Shown here piece after piece: positions 1 through 13,510 of a stretch of DNA of 64,000 nucleotides. The number at the start of each line of letters is the position of its first letter. Positions within the stretch are counted from its first letter, which is position 1. Origin of the DNA: Orbilia blumenaviensis (lineage: Eukaryota > Ascomycota > Orbiliomycetes > Orbiliales > Orbiliaceae); assembly GCA_036872755.1 (NCBI GenBank), contig JAVHNS010000006.1:2232001-2296000 (forward strand). Reading direction: 5' to 3'. A model generated the notes under the pieces. That model did not search any database. It was not told the origin of the DNA and saw only the letters and a list, made by a program, of their open reading frames with translations. The position numbers were made by a program, and so were the translations under genes.

Positions 1-606
1 AGGTACCTACTTACCCAGACACCTACCTAGGTATATACTTAATTTATACACTCTAGACCTGCAAGAGTCTGAGGGCATCATATGACTGTATTGCATGTTA
101 CGGTATTGTTGTAGCTGGATGCTTTACCTACTGGATTCAGTACTGGGAGGTACCGACGTAGCACTCAGGTAATCGGCACTGCTAGTGCCTTGAAGATGTG
201 AACCTGGATCGATGCTAGCAAGGGACCTGACCTATGTACGTACCGACAGACTCATAGACTCGGGTGCCATCTAGCAACCGAGTTGGGTTGTTGGTGTGGT
301 GGGAGGCCTGTCGCGCGCGTCAAATGCGATGCTGGTGGTCCAGCGGCGGCTTGGAACCCCTGCCGCTGCCATTTTCCTATTCACCACCACCACCACCAAC
401 TTACTAACACTAAGCCCGTAGTAATAGCAGTCGCCTTCACTTGATTAAAACTTCAAACTCTCACGCGTCTCCAGCATCTCCAATCCTCGCCAGCCTCAAC
501 CAGACCACAGTTGTTACTCACCCATGCTTCCCTCCACGTTATAACTATTGCAACGAAGTCTTCGAATTGTTTCCCACCGGTCGTCTAGCCAATTATACAC
601 TTTAGG
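1..606. other. Intergenic, upstream of NUP188
   Basis: No convincing gene is visible. Bases 1-50 contain TACCTA/TAGGTA repeat units like those found between many genes in this window. Bases 380-400 hold a CAC/CACCA run. The last 200 bases are pyrimidine-rich and lead to the NUP188 ATG, so this part probably includes its promoter and 5' leader. Confidence 0.6.
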
Positions 607-3600
607 ATGGCTTCCAACGGAGCATCCCCGGCGACTAGGCACCTATCTAGCAAAGCCTTCGATTCTGCGCTCGAGGATGCTCTCAAAACTAACGCTCCTC
701 TATTGTTAGATACCCTTCGTCCTCTTCGTCCCCCCCAATTATATGTAATTCCTGACTAACTCCGTTTTCTCTTTCCCTTCCCTCTTCCTCTTCTAAGATC
801 CTGGAAATCTGCCTTGCATCGTCTGAATACGCCATCGCGCTCATCCGTCGCTGTTCGAAACTTAAAAAGCTGGCTATTGTCGTCCCCCCAATTGTTATCT
901 CTAACTAGCTCCTATGCCGTCATTCCTCCGCCTAGCGCTACGAGCAAACAGGCATTCGAGACTAAAACCTCCATGATCAACATTACTGCTGATACCCTGC
1001 TTCCAATCGCTGATATAAAGGAGGATGCTTTGCAACTTAGCAAAAGCATTGAGTTGGACGAGCTGGAAGCGCTGAGAATATGCATTTTGGAATACCAAGA
1101 GAGAAGTCCTGCTCTTGCTTCTGAGCTCGATGTCTCTACCGAGAATCAACAGACACTTCTTTCAATGTCGATGTTTACTAGATCTACCAATAGATCGGAC
1201 GCCGAATTGGGAACCCATACCCCGGAAGGACAAAGAAGGGAGCGTCAAAAGTTACTTTATTTCTCTGAAAGGCGATATAAAGTTGAGGTCGCGACATCGC
1301 TTGTACGGAGTGTGGTTGACTATGATCCAAGAATACCTCGGAAAACCCCATTCTATGAGACGGCGAAAAAGATACTCAAGAAAATGGTTGAAGAAGGTAA
1401 AAAGGATGGCAGGGGAGGGTTTGTCGAGGACCTGATTAACGATATCGGCAAGGTTGTTGGTACGACCAAAATTCCGAAGTCATTCTCAGGAGCAAAGTCA
1501 CAGGCTCAAATTTTACGGGACCGCGAGTTATGGGAACGACAGGTAAGGGTTCTAATCTAAAGTGGAGTCGAAAAATTCACAAAATATTGGCTAATTACTC
1601 CGGGTACGATTAGGTCCTAAGCAACATATACCTCTGCCTCCGATTCCTTTTCCTCCTAATCTATGGACCCATATCCCCCTCTGGTGCAATTGTCTCCGCT
1701 TGGTATCAGTGCATGGGTTCGACTGCCTTTCTAACAGACTTGAAATTTGTATATCTACCCCATTTCACCTAACGCCACACTCAGCTAACTTTGCTCTCTT
1801 TAGCTAAGCAAACCGCTTAATTCTTCCCTCCAAGATTTCCTTAATGGTATCATTCCATTGGGGGCAATAATATCCTTTGCGATGCTTTCAGTGGATTCAT
1901 TGGAAGCTCGGATCACAGGCACATTCTCGTCTGTAACCCGGGAGATAGACCCGTCTGTTTCATTATACCTCGAGGAGGCCGAGGCGGTCGGTTTGGTCCA
2001 TGAAGTTCTACTCGAATATGTGGGAGAAAGGTGCTACCTCCCTGCATCTCTTGCCGGCTGGGCATGGGCAATTATATTGCGGACTTACAACGATATCCCG
2101 GAAGACGAATTCGAGCTTTCGAATAAGGGAGCCAAGCAGTCAGGGACACCTTTGCAGCGTATTCACAAAATAATGGCGAATATCATGGCAGCTTCGACCC
2201 AGGCTGAAGGACCAGCATTATACCTGGCGAAGAAGGCACTAAAAGCCAACGTTTTAAAGACGGTTGAAAATCTCGTCCACGGTCTGCCAGGAGGCGGATG
2301 GTCGCTTCAGATTGAGGAGGACGGCGAAAAGATGCGGCATGTTCTTGCTGGGCTTATACGGAATGGGATGGATTTACTCGACTGGGATCTCGGAGCAATA
2401 GAGGCTTTTGTCGCCACACACGAAAGATCACCCGGACCACGCTTGTTCAGAGAAGCCCGGGAGCGGGACGCCGATAACGGAGAAGAGGGCCTTGATGGAG
2501 AAGAGGTTCCTTCAGTGGGCCAGGAACTCACCAAAGGTGCAGAAGTGGCACTTTCTCGAAATGTATGGGCGGACAGGCTGGTTATCGAGAGAACCATCCA
2601 CGTAGCAAGGGCCCGTTTCCCGTATGAATCTGTTCCATTTTGCGCCATCTTAAATGCGACTACACCGCGGAAAATTATTGACGAGCCCTACAACCTCGGC
2701 TTCAAGTACCTGGAGGACCATGTTGACTCCTTTACATATACTTTACCCCAAAATTTCCGTGGTACGGAAGTGGATGAGAACGATGCCAGTAAAATTGTCC
2801 TCCTTGAAGACCTCATGGTGCTTGAAGGGCGGAGAGAGGACGGTGGTGGCGCCTTCATTTTACCAGCTGGTATATTCGGAAAGATCATCAGCAACGGGGT
2901 TAGTCCCCCGGTTGTTCGGTGGGATTATCGTTATTCCGGCATCGAGTTTCTTGGGCGACTTCTGGAAAAGACACTCCTGGATGGAACATTGCATGATCCT
3001 TTCCTCGCAATTGAAATACTAGGAATCTTCGATAACATCTTAGTATCATATAGAGACAAACCAAGTGATTTGGGTGATCTAGAGGACAGATTTAGTGCGA
3101 CAAGTTTTCTGGAGGGAGCAAGTAACATTCTGGCACCGAATAGCGACATAATTAGTGTCATACTGGATCTCTTCGAGGCGTCTTTGCCGTTTTCTGTTAC
3201 CTCAAAATCGGTAGAACTCGCTTCGGCTTGCCTTCGCATTATCATTACATTGATCTCGGTTGTCCCTGGGAGAATATGGCCTCTGCTCGGTCGCTCGTCC
3301 CTTCTGGAAAGAAATGGGCGAGGGGGTCTTTTGGGCAAGATCCTGGAGTCCGTGGAGATAGTGCAAGGAAAATATACATTCCTTTTAACAACATTTTCAA
3401 TGTATGAGGCATTGCTCTCGGATGCAATCGCCGGTGTGGTCTTCAGTGGCACAATTGGTTCCCCGGGTAGCATAGTATCTGGCGCAGGCGTGGGGTCCGG
3501 AATCAGCAAGGAGATGCAAACCGCGATTCTCCAGGATTGGACCAGGTTCTGGTGCTCAATCTTTGAGAGCTTTACCACCTGGAAATATCTTCAAGTTGAC

Positions 3601-6320
3601 GAACGTCTAGCACTCAACTTTAAACTCTGCACAACCTTTTCTCGGATCCTCAATACTGTGTACGGTGTAGAATCCGATGAAAATGAAGGCTATGGCCTGT
3701 TCGAAGGACTGGCATCCTCCGCATCAACAATCTGCAGCACATTCTTTAACACAGCCAGCACACAGGCAGCTGACCCCCTTCTTCTAGCTATCAACGAAGG
3801 CTTAGACACCAAACTTGCCTTAATAAACAACATGTTTACCTTGGATTGGATTACCAGTGTGACGGCCTCCTTGGAGTTCAGCGCTACGGCCCTCAAGGTG
3901 CAGCATCTCCAGAAGAAGCCCCCAAGCTATCTTGAAGTCAAACTTTACGAACGGTCTCTGGACCTTATTGCGCTCTACGAAGTCGATGAAGCCTATCGAC
4001 GACCAGTTATAGAAGTATTGGACAGCCTACTCGGCGGTTCTGAACTTTGGGTAGGGGAGCCACCTTCAATTCTCGGGTATATAGGTTCATCCGGTGCGAA
4101 CCATCTCGTTGAGTTAATTCAAAGACTAGGCGGAAGACTAGGTGATGAGGAACTCGAAGTCTCTATCTGGAAATTCTTTTGCACTGTCATCGCAAATAAA
4201 CAGCAAGGCCTTTCCATCAAGTTGGTGACTGGCAACAACCTCGAGATCCCCAACCCGAGCCAAGGTGTGCCAGTGAGGTTGCCGAAGCATGGAAAGTCCA
4301 TGCTTGCTTCAGCATTGGAAATTCTCGTTAAAATCGAGTCTTTACCGGGCCCGCTTCTAATATCCACCCTACAAGCTGTTTCCATCGCTCAAGATTTCTG
4401 GGGCCCTATTATTAGCAATCTTCCGGATTATCCAGAGTTTCTCAAAGCAATTACTGGTTATATCGAAAAAGTGGTGGTCAACTACTCTGCAAAAACACCA
4501 CCAGCAATTACAGAAACTTGCAACAAGACTGCCGCCGCTGCCTACGTAGCACACATCCTCACGATGCATCTTTATCAAATACGAACGAATAAATCCTCTG
4601 ATCCGAAGACGAAGGATTTTCTCGCGTCTCTTCTCTCAAAACTAAAGTTCTATATCGACCACGGCGCAGTTATCCGGGGCTATAAGCCAAGTATGCATGG
4701 CCTTCTCTCTCTAAATCTGCAAAATAAATGGCCAAACTGCCACCTTGAGAACCTTCGAAAGAGTTCAATGCGCGAACGGCGCTATGGTGTGAATTACTTT
4801 TATGATATCAAGTTAGCCGAACACATTCTGAGATGGGATCGTGGCTGGGACAGCGTGATAACCCGACGCGCCAGCCATAAGGTCGTCGAAGTCAGAACAG
4901 GATTTAAAATCGATGTTGAAGCAGTAAACCTCAATCTGGCATTGATTGATTCTCAAGTGGTAGGTGTATTCTAAACGATTCTGCACCATGTGAACTTATA
5001 CTAACTGTTAGTTCATAGTTTCTCTTTGATATGTGGGCAAATCTCGCCCTAGAGTTAACCTGCCACAAGGCCTTCCAAACCGCCGACGGATTCGCCACTT
5101 TGTCCAGTGTGGGTCTTGAGACTTTGAAGGCTACGACCGGAGAATCTACGCCTCCCACTATATCACCTATTTTAAATACTAAGCGCACCAGCTTCGTTTT
5201 TTCGCTTTTCCGAAGACTCGGGGCCATGAATCATAGCCAAAACCATTCAGATGGTTCTTGCTTTAAAATCCTTGAAACGACCTGGGAGGTTACCGCGGCT
5301 GCGGAGTCAAATTTCTTGGAAGGTCTAAATAATGGCGGGTGCGAAAACTCTCGCAACCTTCTGCGACTCCTCTATTTAGCCCTCAATATTTGCCTAGAGT
5401 CTAAAGAAGAGCCATCCCCTCGTATGGTATATTTACTCGTCGGAATCTTCGAGCATGCTGTAGCAAGGGCATTTAAAGTCCTGGCTAACGCTGCCTACGA
5501 AAATTCGGCACCGACAATTGCTGGCGATATGCTCATAGTGATTGGCATTCTACAGTCGATTCTCTCATTCAGTGGGCTTGAGCCGGTGTATGAGCACCTT
5601 GTGAATCATATCGCTAACCATGGCACAATCCGAGTGGCCACAATACTTTTCACATGGGCGTCGAAGCTGACGGATACACCTACGGAAGCGAATTCGGTTC
5701 CCGATCCACTTTATGGCGAAATTAGCATCATGTTCCTCGTCAAAGTGTCCACGTTGCCAGTATTCGCCGAACAGATTGCCTTGAACTCTGTTTTCAATTC
5801 ACTAAGCGAAGGTGACCTCGCGATGAAGATTCAAGCCGGTCAGTTGCTTCCGACCACCACCCCTCGTCTACATAATATTTGGGCCAAGGGGTTTCTCCCA
5901 CTGCTCCTGAACGTCTTATTCGCTCTCAAGAAGCGTATCGCCCCGGAAATCGCAATGTTTCTGCGCTCATTCAACCGACAAATTCTTTCGTCAATAACGT
6001 ACCTTAGTAAACCAGAATACGTTGCTTTGTCACACTTGGAGGAAGTGACAGATCTCTCAGCGATCTTGATTCTATTAGATCGGATGGGGTCGTCTCCAGG
6101 CGACGAAATTATGAATAGGGTGCGGTCTCTAGACACTGCCTGCGAACAAATCGTTAGTCACAGAGCGTGGCTTGCTAAGGTTTTGGTCGCCACAAGTGTG
6201 GAGGAGGACTCCCTTCTCCAAGATACGAAGGATGGGAGCAGCAAGCTTGCTATGAAGGTTGTGGTGCAAGCGAGGATGATACAGAAACTTATTGCCTCCA
6301 CGGATGACGAGGAAGAATAA
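607..6320 (+). CDS. NUP188: Nuclear pore protein Nup188
   Basis: Large scaffold nucleoporin of the inner ring of the nuclear pore complex, where it pairs with Nic96-type partners. My model has five exons: 607-704, 798-1542, 1614-1748, 1804-4959 and 5019-6320, giving about 1811 aa, the usual size for Nup188 of filamentous fungi. The whole chain reads as an alpha-helical solenoid. A stretch around genomic 2800-2990, with a VVRWDYRYS-like motif, resembles the conserved Nup188 region, and this is the main reason for choosing Nup188 over its paralogue Nup192. The start is the first ATG in frame with the solenoid. The first donor (GTTAGA at 705) was chosen by reading frame; a better-looking GTAATT at 745 would put a stop in exon 2. 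The other junctions keep frame cleanly. The gene converges on PLC1. Family assignment is from remembered sequence character, not a search. Confidence 0.88.
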
Positions 6321-6456
6321 ATAGAAACCCTGCAAATACTTTGTACTTTGAGCGAGATAATGCATTTTTTTGAAAGTTCCCATATTGATTCCGTGACCCA
6401 ACCCATCCAGAACTATCTTAGATGTTGCAAACGGAAACCCTTTAGGCACCGGCAAC

Positions 6457-6495
<39 letters not shown>

Positions 6496-6675
6496 TTAAC
6501 TGTTGATCAGTAAGTCCGTGGTGGAGCATAGGTAGCATACAGTACATAGCGTAAAAAACAACACTGTGTGACGATGAATTACAAACCCCACTCGGCCCGC
6601 TAACTAGCTTTTATGATATCAAAACAAACCGTCGAAATGCCTACCTTTCTTTCCTTCCTCCCTTCCAGCCCAATA
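6321..6675. repeat. Convergent intergenic with CA/TA microsatellite
   Basis: This short region separates the stop codons of NUP188 and PLC1, which face each other. A (CA)n tract of about 14 units from 6457 runs directly into a (TA)n tract ending near 6496. The rest looks like 3' untranslated sequence of both genes. No RNA gene is visible. Confidence 0.8.
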
Positions 6676-9600
6676 TTATCTTTCTTTTTCACTAGTACCA
6701 TGGGCATCCCCAGAGGTGCTGCCATGAAGGATATCCGACGAGATACGAAGCATATTCTTAGCTGCAGACTTGAGTGCATCAACAGTGGACTGTTTTATAG
6801 CGGCAGGGAGGGCTGCACGAAGGGGTTCAACATCTATCTTAACGAACAAGCTGCTAAACAAAAATTGCTCCCCTCCGGTGTCGTACAAAGGCAGATGTCT
6901 AAACCCTAAACATTCGTAAGCACACGTACACATGTATATGTTCTCGATAAGGGGATATCTACCTTGCGCCGCGTTGACTAGCTTCAGACAGTAGCTAGCC
7001 TTCAAGGTCCTATCCCCATTCCCGTCATCGTTATAGACGACAAAACGAAGAAACACCAAACTCTCAAAACGAGTCTCGACGCTAAAGGTCAAACGCTCAT
7101 TCCAGGTAGGGGCGAAGAGATTCCCCTTTACGGTTTTTGTTCTACGCCTCTGAGGGGCGCCGAGGCCAGACATTCCCCCGGAGCCACTTTTGTCAATGCC
7201 ACCGTTCGCCGTGACTAAACCCCGCGCCTTATCATCAGCGCTAAAAACTTCTATCTCGACATATGAATCAAGACAGTCGCGATCTTTCCCAACTCTCGGC
7301 AGCTGTTGTGCTGAAATAATTTCTACGGAGAAGCTAACTAGCTTTCGAGCTAACTTCGCGGCAGCGCTGTCTGAGTGTGTAGAATCGAGAAGCCTGTTGC
7401 TTCGTAGTTCTGAAGGCTTGAGGACGTACCCTGCGCGGTCAGATATCGAAGCAAACATAGCATCATTCAGCTGCACACCGGTGTCATATGTTTGCCAGTT
7501 TAAGGCTACCATTTGAACACCGCGGCGCCAAAATGTGAGCGGGTCAAAATTTCGGGAGGTAATGCGCCACCCCGAAGGATATACCCTCATAAGATATCGC
7601 AGATTGTGTTTTTCTAACTGCGCCTTTTTTTCTTTATCTTTGCAGAGACTGGTAAACGTTCTCTCAGCAAGTGAGAATACATGGTTGAAGCTTTTGCTTT
7701 CTAGGGTGGGTGTTAGCATTGGTAAGCAGCAGTCCTCTTAGGATTTTCCTTACCAGGCAGTGAGAAGTTCTTGAATTTTTGGCCTCGAGTGTAGACCCCA
7801 AGTTCGCCTAGCTCTTTTGCAATTTTACTAATTGTTCGTGGAGCCTTCCTGAATTTATCATTTTGTTGGCTCCCGCCTGAAGTTGTTCCTAGTTCATCAC
7901 TATCCTCTGTAGAGTTGCTGCTACTCGTTGTGGCTGCCCCTGCCGGATCTTTGTGCACTCTCCCCTTAGCAGCTGCCGTCTGGGACACAGAAGATGACCC
8001 AGGCATTGTATCGGATATTTCAGAGCTGAATAAAATCAAATCATCGTGCCCCTTGACCTTCACCAAAATCTTATTTTTCAGCTCTTGTGGCGAGGGCAGG
8101 GTCATCGGGTTCGAAATCGAAGGAGCAACTACTAATTTATCACCAAGCATCACCTTGAGGGTCTCCGCCATAACAATCTGTTGTTCAACTCCACAATGCA
8201 CTTCTAGTGAAAGGATAACAGGGTATTGGCTAGCCACGAACGCATACTTGCTTATGGTTTTAACCACGTCCGAGAAAAGCACTTTGGATGTTAGGGTTCG
8301 TCCGTGGGTGACAACCGGTTTCCCGTCGTCCCCATCCCAACAATCGATCTCCACACAACGACAACCGCGCTGGAGTGTTCGTATATATCCTTCGATCGAG
8401 GATTCCCCTGCAACCTGTCGTTCGAGAAGATACGTATTATGGGAACTCGAGATGAAGTACTCGTTCAGAGGCCGGTCAAGTGATTTTTCCGAGTCTGTTG
8501 GTAATTTCAGTGGGGGGTTGTAAATTGGAGACTGGAGATAGTCAGTAAACCCTAAGAGTGATATCCGTTCGGGTTCTAAAACATCGCCGGTCTTCTCGCT
8601 CGCATTCCGAGAGCGTTTAACAAGTTTATGGAAAAGGGCTGAGATTCGCGGCTCGTCTTGCTCGCTCGACTCCTTTTGTACACCCTTTAAGAACTTGCAG
8701 AACTCATCTTCTCTCATTCCCCGCTTTGGATCCTCGACAGCGCCCTCCCACACACGATGGATATCGGTTCTTTCCTTTAATATTCTCACAAAGCTTTGGA
8801 ATTGTCCAAAAGTTAGGAACCCCGTCTTGTCGATATCTGCACGATCGAATCTTGCGCGGAGGTATTGCTTTGAACAGTTGACTTGAAGTCGTCGGCACAG
8901 CCGTTCTACTTCATCGAAGGAGAGTTTCTCGTCCTTCTTATCAGAGGTTGCGGATGTCGTTTGACTGGATATCTCACGCTTCCAATGGGTACCCAAAACC
9001 TTGTCACCTTGAGTCGCAATTCCAGCCATTAATGCCGTTCGATAGTTCAACAACGCTTCCAGAGTTTGCGTCCAGAGCTGAAATAGCTCCCTTGTGGGGG
9101 CGACAAGGTGAAGAGTTCTTAGCCGGCCATTTTCAATATGTTCCGAATAGATGATAGTGATCCAACGATCCTCGAACTCCGAGGTAACCTGAAAGCCCTC
9201 ACGATAATTCCTAGCATTTTCGCCAGTTCTGATTTCCTTGACATCATCCAGGTAGAACCTAGCGGACGGCTTTAGCGGATCCCAAGTAACACGGGCGGTG
9301 TTTCCCTCCAAAACGAAATACCGAAGGGTCTTTTTTCTTTTGGTTACACGGGTCATCGGCGTGCCCGTTTGTAGCAGCATGGGTATTTCAGGCGGCCCCT
9401 CGTCTGGTGGGATGGCTTCCAGCAGATCAACTAAACTGCTGGACCTCCGATGGCGTAGTTCTCCGGGAGCCTCGGTGGGCGGGCTCGTCATGGCATACTC
9501 TTTTAAGTCCTGGTCGGCAAGAAATGGATCCGATTCACTGGCATTGCTACTACTTCGATGCCTCATGATAACCGGGCCGTGGGTTTCGTCACGTTCGTGA

Positions 9601-10010
9601 ATAGAGCCAGAACGGCGTCTTGATAGTTTATTGGCCGCGCCACGAGAGAGTCTGCGTATGATGTTTGGTCTGGTGGAACCGCTCGAGCTTAAGACATCGG
9701 TCACAGTGCTTGTACCAGGGGGCAGAGATAGCGTCGAAAACACAGGAGCCGAATATGTTCGAGGCCGCAAAGGCTCAACAGACGCATTTGACGTTAGTGA
9801 TAATGGAGGCGCATTCAAAGACGGGGGCCGACTTTGAGGTTTTTCCTTCTCTTTTTGCTTCTCCTTTTGCTTCTCCTGGACGGGTTTGTCGCTTGATTGA
9901 GCTGTTGATGATACAGCAGCGCCCTGCGCAGGCGGTTGCTGTGTATTCGGTGGGAATCTAGGAGATCCGATGATCATTGACGCACGAGGGACTGACATGT
10001 GTGTTTCCAT
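6676..10010 (-). CDS. PLC1: Phosphoinositide-specific phospholipase C
   Basis: Hydrolyses phosphatidylinositol 4,5-bisphosphate to inositol trisphosphate and diacylglycerol in calcium signalling. Exons on the minus strand are 10010-7754, 7700-6963 and 6905-6676, giving about 1074 aa. Domain order by rough residue: a basic, low-complexity N-terminus with a KQKEK-rich run; a PH domain at 210-330; an EF-hand region at 370-440; PLC-X at about 515-660 with both active-site histidines (SSSHNTYL and THGRTLTSK) and the EIDCWDG metal-site motif; a Ser/Thr-rich linker; PLC-Y at about 760-880 with the NWQTYD motif; and a C2 domain to the end. Both introns split conserved text (SLPE|SKSFNH and AAQ|GFRHLP), which confirms the joins. 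The start is the first ATG of the long frame. This is the delta-like architecture usual for fungal Plc1. It converges on NUP188. Confidence 0.95.
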
Positions 10011-12452
10011 GGCGGAATGGCCACCTGGTATGCCTCCCTCCTATTTTAGGTAATTTGACTGGGAGGTATTTTATAAACCCGCTCGTATAAAACAGCCCAA
10101 ACCGCCTTCGACACCGGGCTGTAGATGATGCTAGAGACAGTGTGGGAACAGTAAAGACTGATATGGGCGCTACCAAACTTGTCAGCATTCATCGTATAAA
10201 ATATAAACATTCTCGTTGTCCTTATTCTTCTTCCCCCTTCCCCTTCCCCTTCCTCTTCTTTTTTCCCCTTTAAACATATATGTACATACGCACATATGTA
10301 CTTTTTTACATGCCAAAAAAGACATACCTTTTCACAAATCTAATGACAGTTGTCCCCATACGGGTTTACACAAGTCGATTTGTCGTCGTTGTTGTTGTTG
10401 TTACTGAATTTAGTGTTGCAGAATATCGTTTACAGTATAGTAGCAACGTCTCGATTTGCAGAGTATTAGTATTGGGGATTGAAACGCGAGGTAATAGAAG
10501 GCAATTGGAAGCGATAGCGGTAAGAATCCTCAAAGTATCCGGGGGTGTAGAAGCCTTAAGCCGGCAATGTATCAATAAGTATAGCAGTAGAAGTAACAGC
10601 AGTAGTGGTAGTGGTAGCTGCCAGTTGTTGTAAACTAAGGTCTTGAGAACCAGGCTGAAGCCGGCTTGTTGAACACCGCGATTATGAATATGGAAACGAC
10701 CAGTGGAGCTAGCCACGGTCCTCTCTCTCACTTGAGATGAGAGTCGGCCGCGTCCGAGACGGGGCGTTGGGTATAAAGCATGTTGATGATTCTTCAATCT
10801 TACGGGAGAAGAAAAGGACCTGAGTCGCGGGCGTGCTATTCAGTAGCAGGTTTCCAGGATCTATATATACCATAGTAAGTACATGTTAAGTACTTCTTAG
10901 TATTCCTCTGTGTGACGGACGCACTTTAGGGCGAACTGGGTACTATAGTCATCTGTCCCTATGAGGCAATCCCTCCTCCATCCCGAACAGACTCGGCCGC
11001 GAATCACGATGCAAAGTCGACAGACCAGAGCTAACTCTTTTTTTCGAATTGATAATCAAAGATCTCAGCTCGAGCTAAGCTTGTCACAGTCAGCAGAAAG
11101 GCAGATGCATATAATTCCGAAAATGCCACAGGGGGGGCTGGACGTGCCGAAAAGCAGACGACACGACCAAGACCAATCTGGAAGAGAGAAAGGAAAGAGG
11201 TGGTGTGAGCATGCGAGCGACCCCACGCCAACGTCAGAAGTCACAGAAAACACCAAAGCACCCCAAGGCAGCTAAACCGTTTTAAGCTCAACCGAACCAA
11301 ACGGATTGAATCCAGACGATTGCCTTGGCCCAGCAAACGAACCTCCCTTTCTTGTCCTTCCTGAATATTACGTGGAAAGGCAGACCCTAAGGCGCCTCGG
11401 AACTGGAGACCGAGAAACGAAATCGAATTAGGACGGAAACGGGACGGGTTAGGATCTTTGATACAACAACGGCATCATGATCCTGATCGATGCATTGCAA
11501 CGTTCAGCCCCTCGCCACACCCGCTCTTTCCATCAGGCGCCTCTTCGTATGCATCTATCTTGCCAGCTCGTACAATCAACACGTACACAGGTACGTATGT
11601 ATATTCGCTCATACTTGTATACATAAACTCAATGCTATCCCGCGCATCATACATATGTGTGGTGACTCAGAGCAGTGTGATTGTAGCAATTGCTTGAGCA
11701 TATACTACGATGTATGTTATGTGCACAGGTCGCACTTCTTGCGGGGCATTCCAAAAAATTCAAGCCGAGAGCCATGCACAATTCCATGCCAGGGAACCCC
11801 GTGGCTGACGAATGCGCCAAGCGAACCAAATCCCATCATGCCTCAATGCATCTTGGATGGTGAATTCAGCTGCCACTTGTGATCGTTTGTGGGCGTGCCG
11901 TGCAACCGAGACAGTTGACAAAAGCTTAAGTAGAACCAGGCCTCGGAACGTGTTCAAGGAGCATACAAATGGAGATCCCCGTGACCCGAATATCTGTTTA
12001 ACTGTAGCCCTAAAAGGAATTGTTTCAATGCAGTGCTGGGTCCTAGCCCCTACCTACATGTGTTTTGTGCAAAGTAAATGTTCTGTACATATTTGCTTGA
12101 CAAGTGCAGAAGCCGGAGGAGCTAGGTACTTTCTTAGCTGCTTACTTATTGCTTGCAAGTGAGGTACTTCGTAACTAACCCGGGTATACGATGGCCGTTT
12201 TGCCATGGACGGCATATCTAGGCAAATACTCGAAGTTTCTGCCGAGGTTACGGCAAGGCCTCCTATCTACATACATGCGCCAGCGCCAGCACCAGAACGT
12301 CCGCGGCCAGGAAAGAATTGTAATATAATTGCTTGAGGTACAAGGTATCTGGTGATTCATCAACTGAGAAAATTCGCTAACTAGGTCAGAGTACTTGTTC
12401 GCTTCGCTCTCAGATTAGGTGTCCTAGCATCGCTTACACTTTTTACTACATT
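10011..12452. other. Gene-poor intergenic region, 2.4 kb
   Basis: The first part should contain the PLC1 promoter, including a C/T-rich strip at about 10215-10270. Open frames up to 143 codons occur, for example 10366-10797 on the minus strand, but they are low-complexity Leu/Thr runs generated by short trinucleotide repeats. They have no domain character and no plausible splice partners. A purine-rich stretch lies at 11150-11450. I see no RNA gene or mobile element. Confidence 0.6.
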
Positions 12453-13510
12453 ATGGCTCTTCCTATAACTGCCGTCCTCTTCGATATTGGGGGTGTTGTG
12501 GTAATATTCTAAATCCCCCCTTGCCCGATGCATACATACCCCGAATTATCAAGCCGCGAAGCATGAGCTGACAATGGTGCCCTGACCAAAAAGGTACGGT
12601 CGCCACTTCTTGCAAGTAAGCACAACCTTGGAAGTTATCAATGAAAAGTATTGGGTGGCCGAATGAGTAATAACCCAATGACACCCAATTAGTTGAGGCA
12701 TACGAGATCGAAAAGAAGATACCATTGGGCTACATCAACTGGAACATCTACCATGGTGGGCCGGGTTCGGCCTGGAAAAGACTGGAAAGAAATGAAATCA
12801 GCATGGACGACGCCTTTTTCAATAAATTTCAGGCTGAGCTCAACGAGCCGAATATGTGGGCTCGATACCATGAAGAGAAAGTCTTGGTGCCACCACCCGT
12901 ACCTCAAATAGATGGGAAGTGGCTTTTTTGGGAGATGATGAGGTGGGTTTCTACCTGTCACGATAAGCCTCTACAAGTAGAATTCGTATATGGTGGATCT
13001 AGCGAACTTAACCGGCCGTATGTGAGCACGATTGGTAGGGTTTCTCGAGAATACAACCCGCCTGTTTTAACTGCAATCGAAAAATTGCGGCAAAGTGGAA
13101 GGTATAAAATTGGCGCCTTAACAAACAACTACGTTTTCCCGGAAAACCATCCATATCGAGATGATGGCAGTACCAGGGCTCTCTTCGATATATATATAGC
13201 GAGCGTCGAAGTGGGTATGAGAAAACCAGAACACCGGTAAGCTTCAGACGATGTTATAGACCAAAATGGAAAATAAAAGCAAATTGATTGACCCATATTT
13301 AGGATTTTCGAACATGCAATCAGAGCCATGGGTGTTGAAAACCCTTCTCAAATCGTTTTTCTGGACGACCTTGGTGGGAACCTGCGGGCGGCTAAGGAGA
13401 TGGGCCTAAGAACAATCAAGGTTCCACTTCACGATGTTCAGAATGCAGTTCGGCAGCTCGAGGACATGCTAGGCGAGGACCTTTCACTCCCCCCATCATC
13501 AAGATTATAA
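12453..13510 (+). CDS. HAD-superfamily hydrolase, ACAD10/epoxide hydrolase N-domain type
   Basis: A predicted haloacid dehalogenase-fold protein of 273 aa. Exons are 12453-12500, a 22-nt microexon at 12594-12615, 12693-13236 and 13303-13510; all junctions keep frame. HAD motifs are visible in order: motif I VLFDIGGVV at residues 8-16, a motif II-like ALTNN near 190, the conserved lysine in GMRKPE, and motif IV VFLDDLGGN. The second residue of the motif I DxD, normally the general acid in phosphatases, is glycine here (DIGG), as in the ACAD10/11 N-terminal and related HAD domains. It may therefore act as a hydrolase of another type or a weak phosphatase. The substrate is unknown. It is flanked on both sides by gene-poor DNA. 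The start is the ATG five codons before motif I. Confidence 0.85.

Noticed and set aside
10366..10797. 143-codon minus-strand frame in the PLC1 upstream region
   Set aside because: The protein is a run of Leu and Thr generated by GTT/GTA triplets, has no domain character, and no plausible splice partners nearby.
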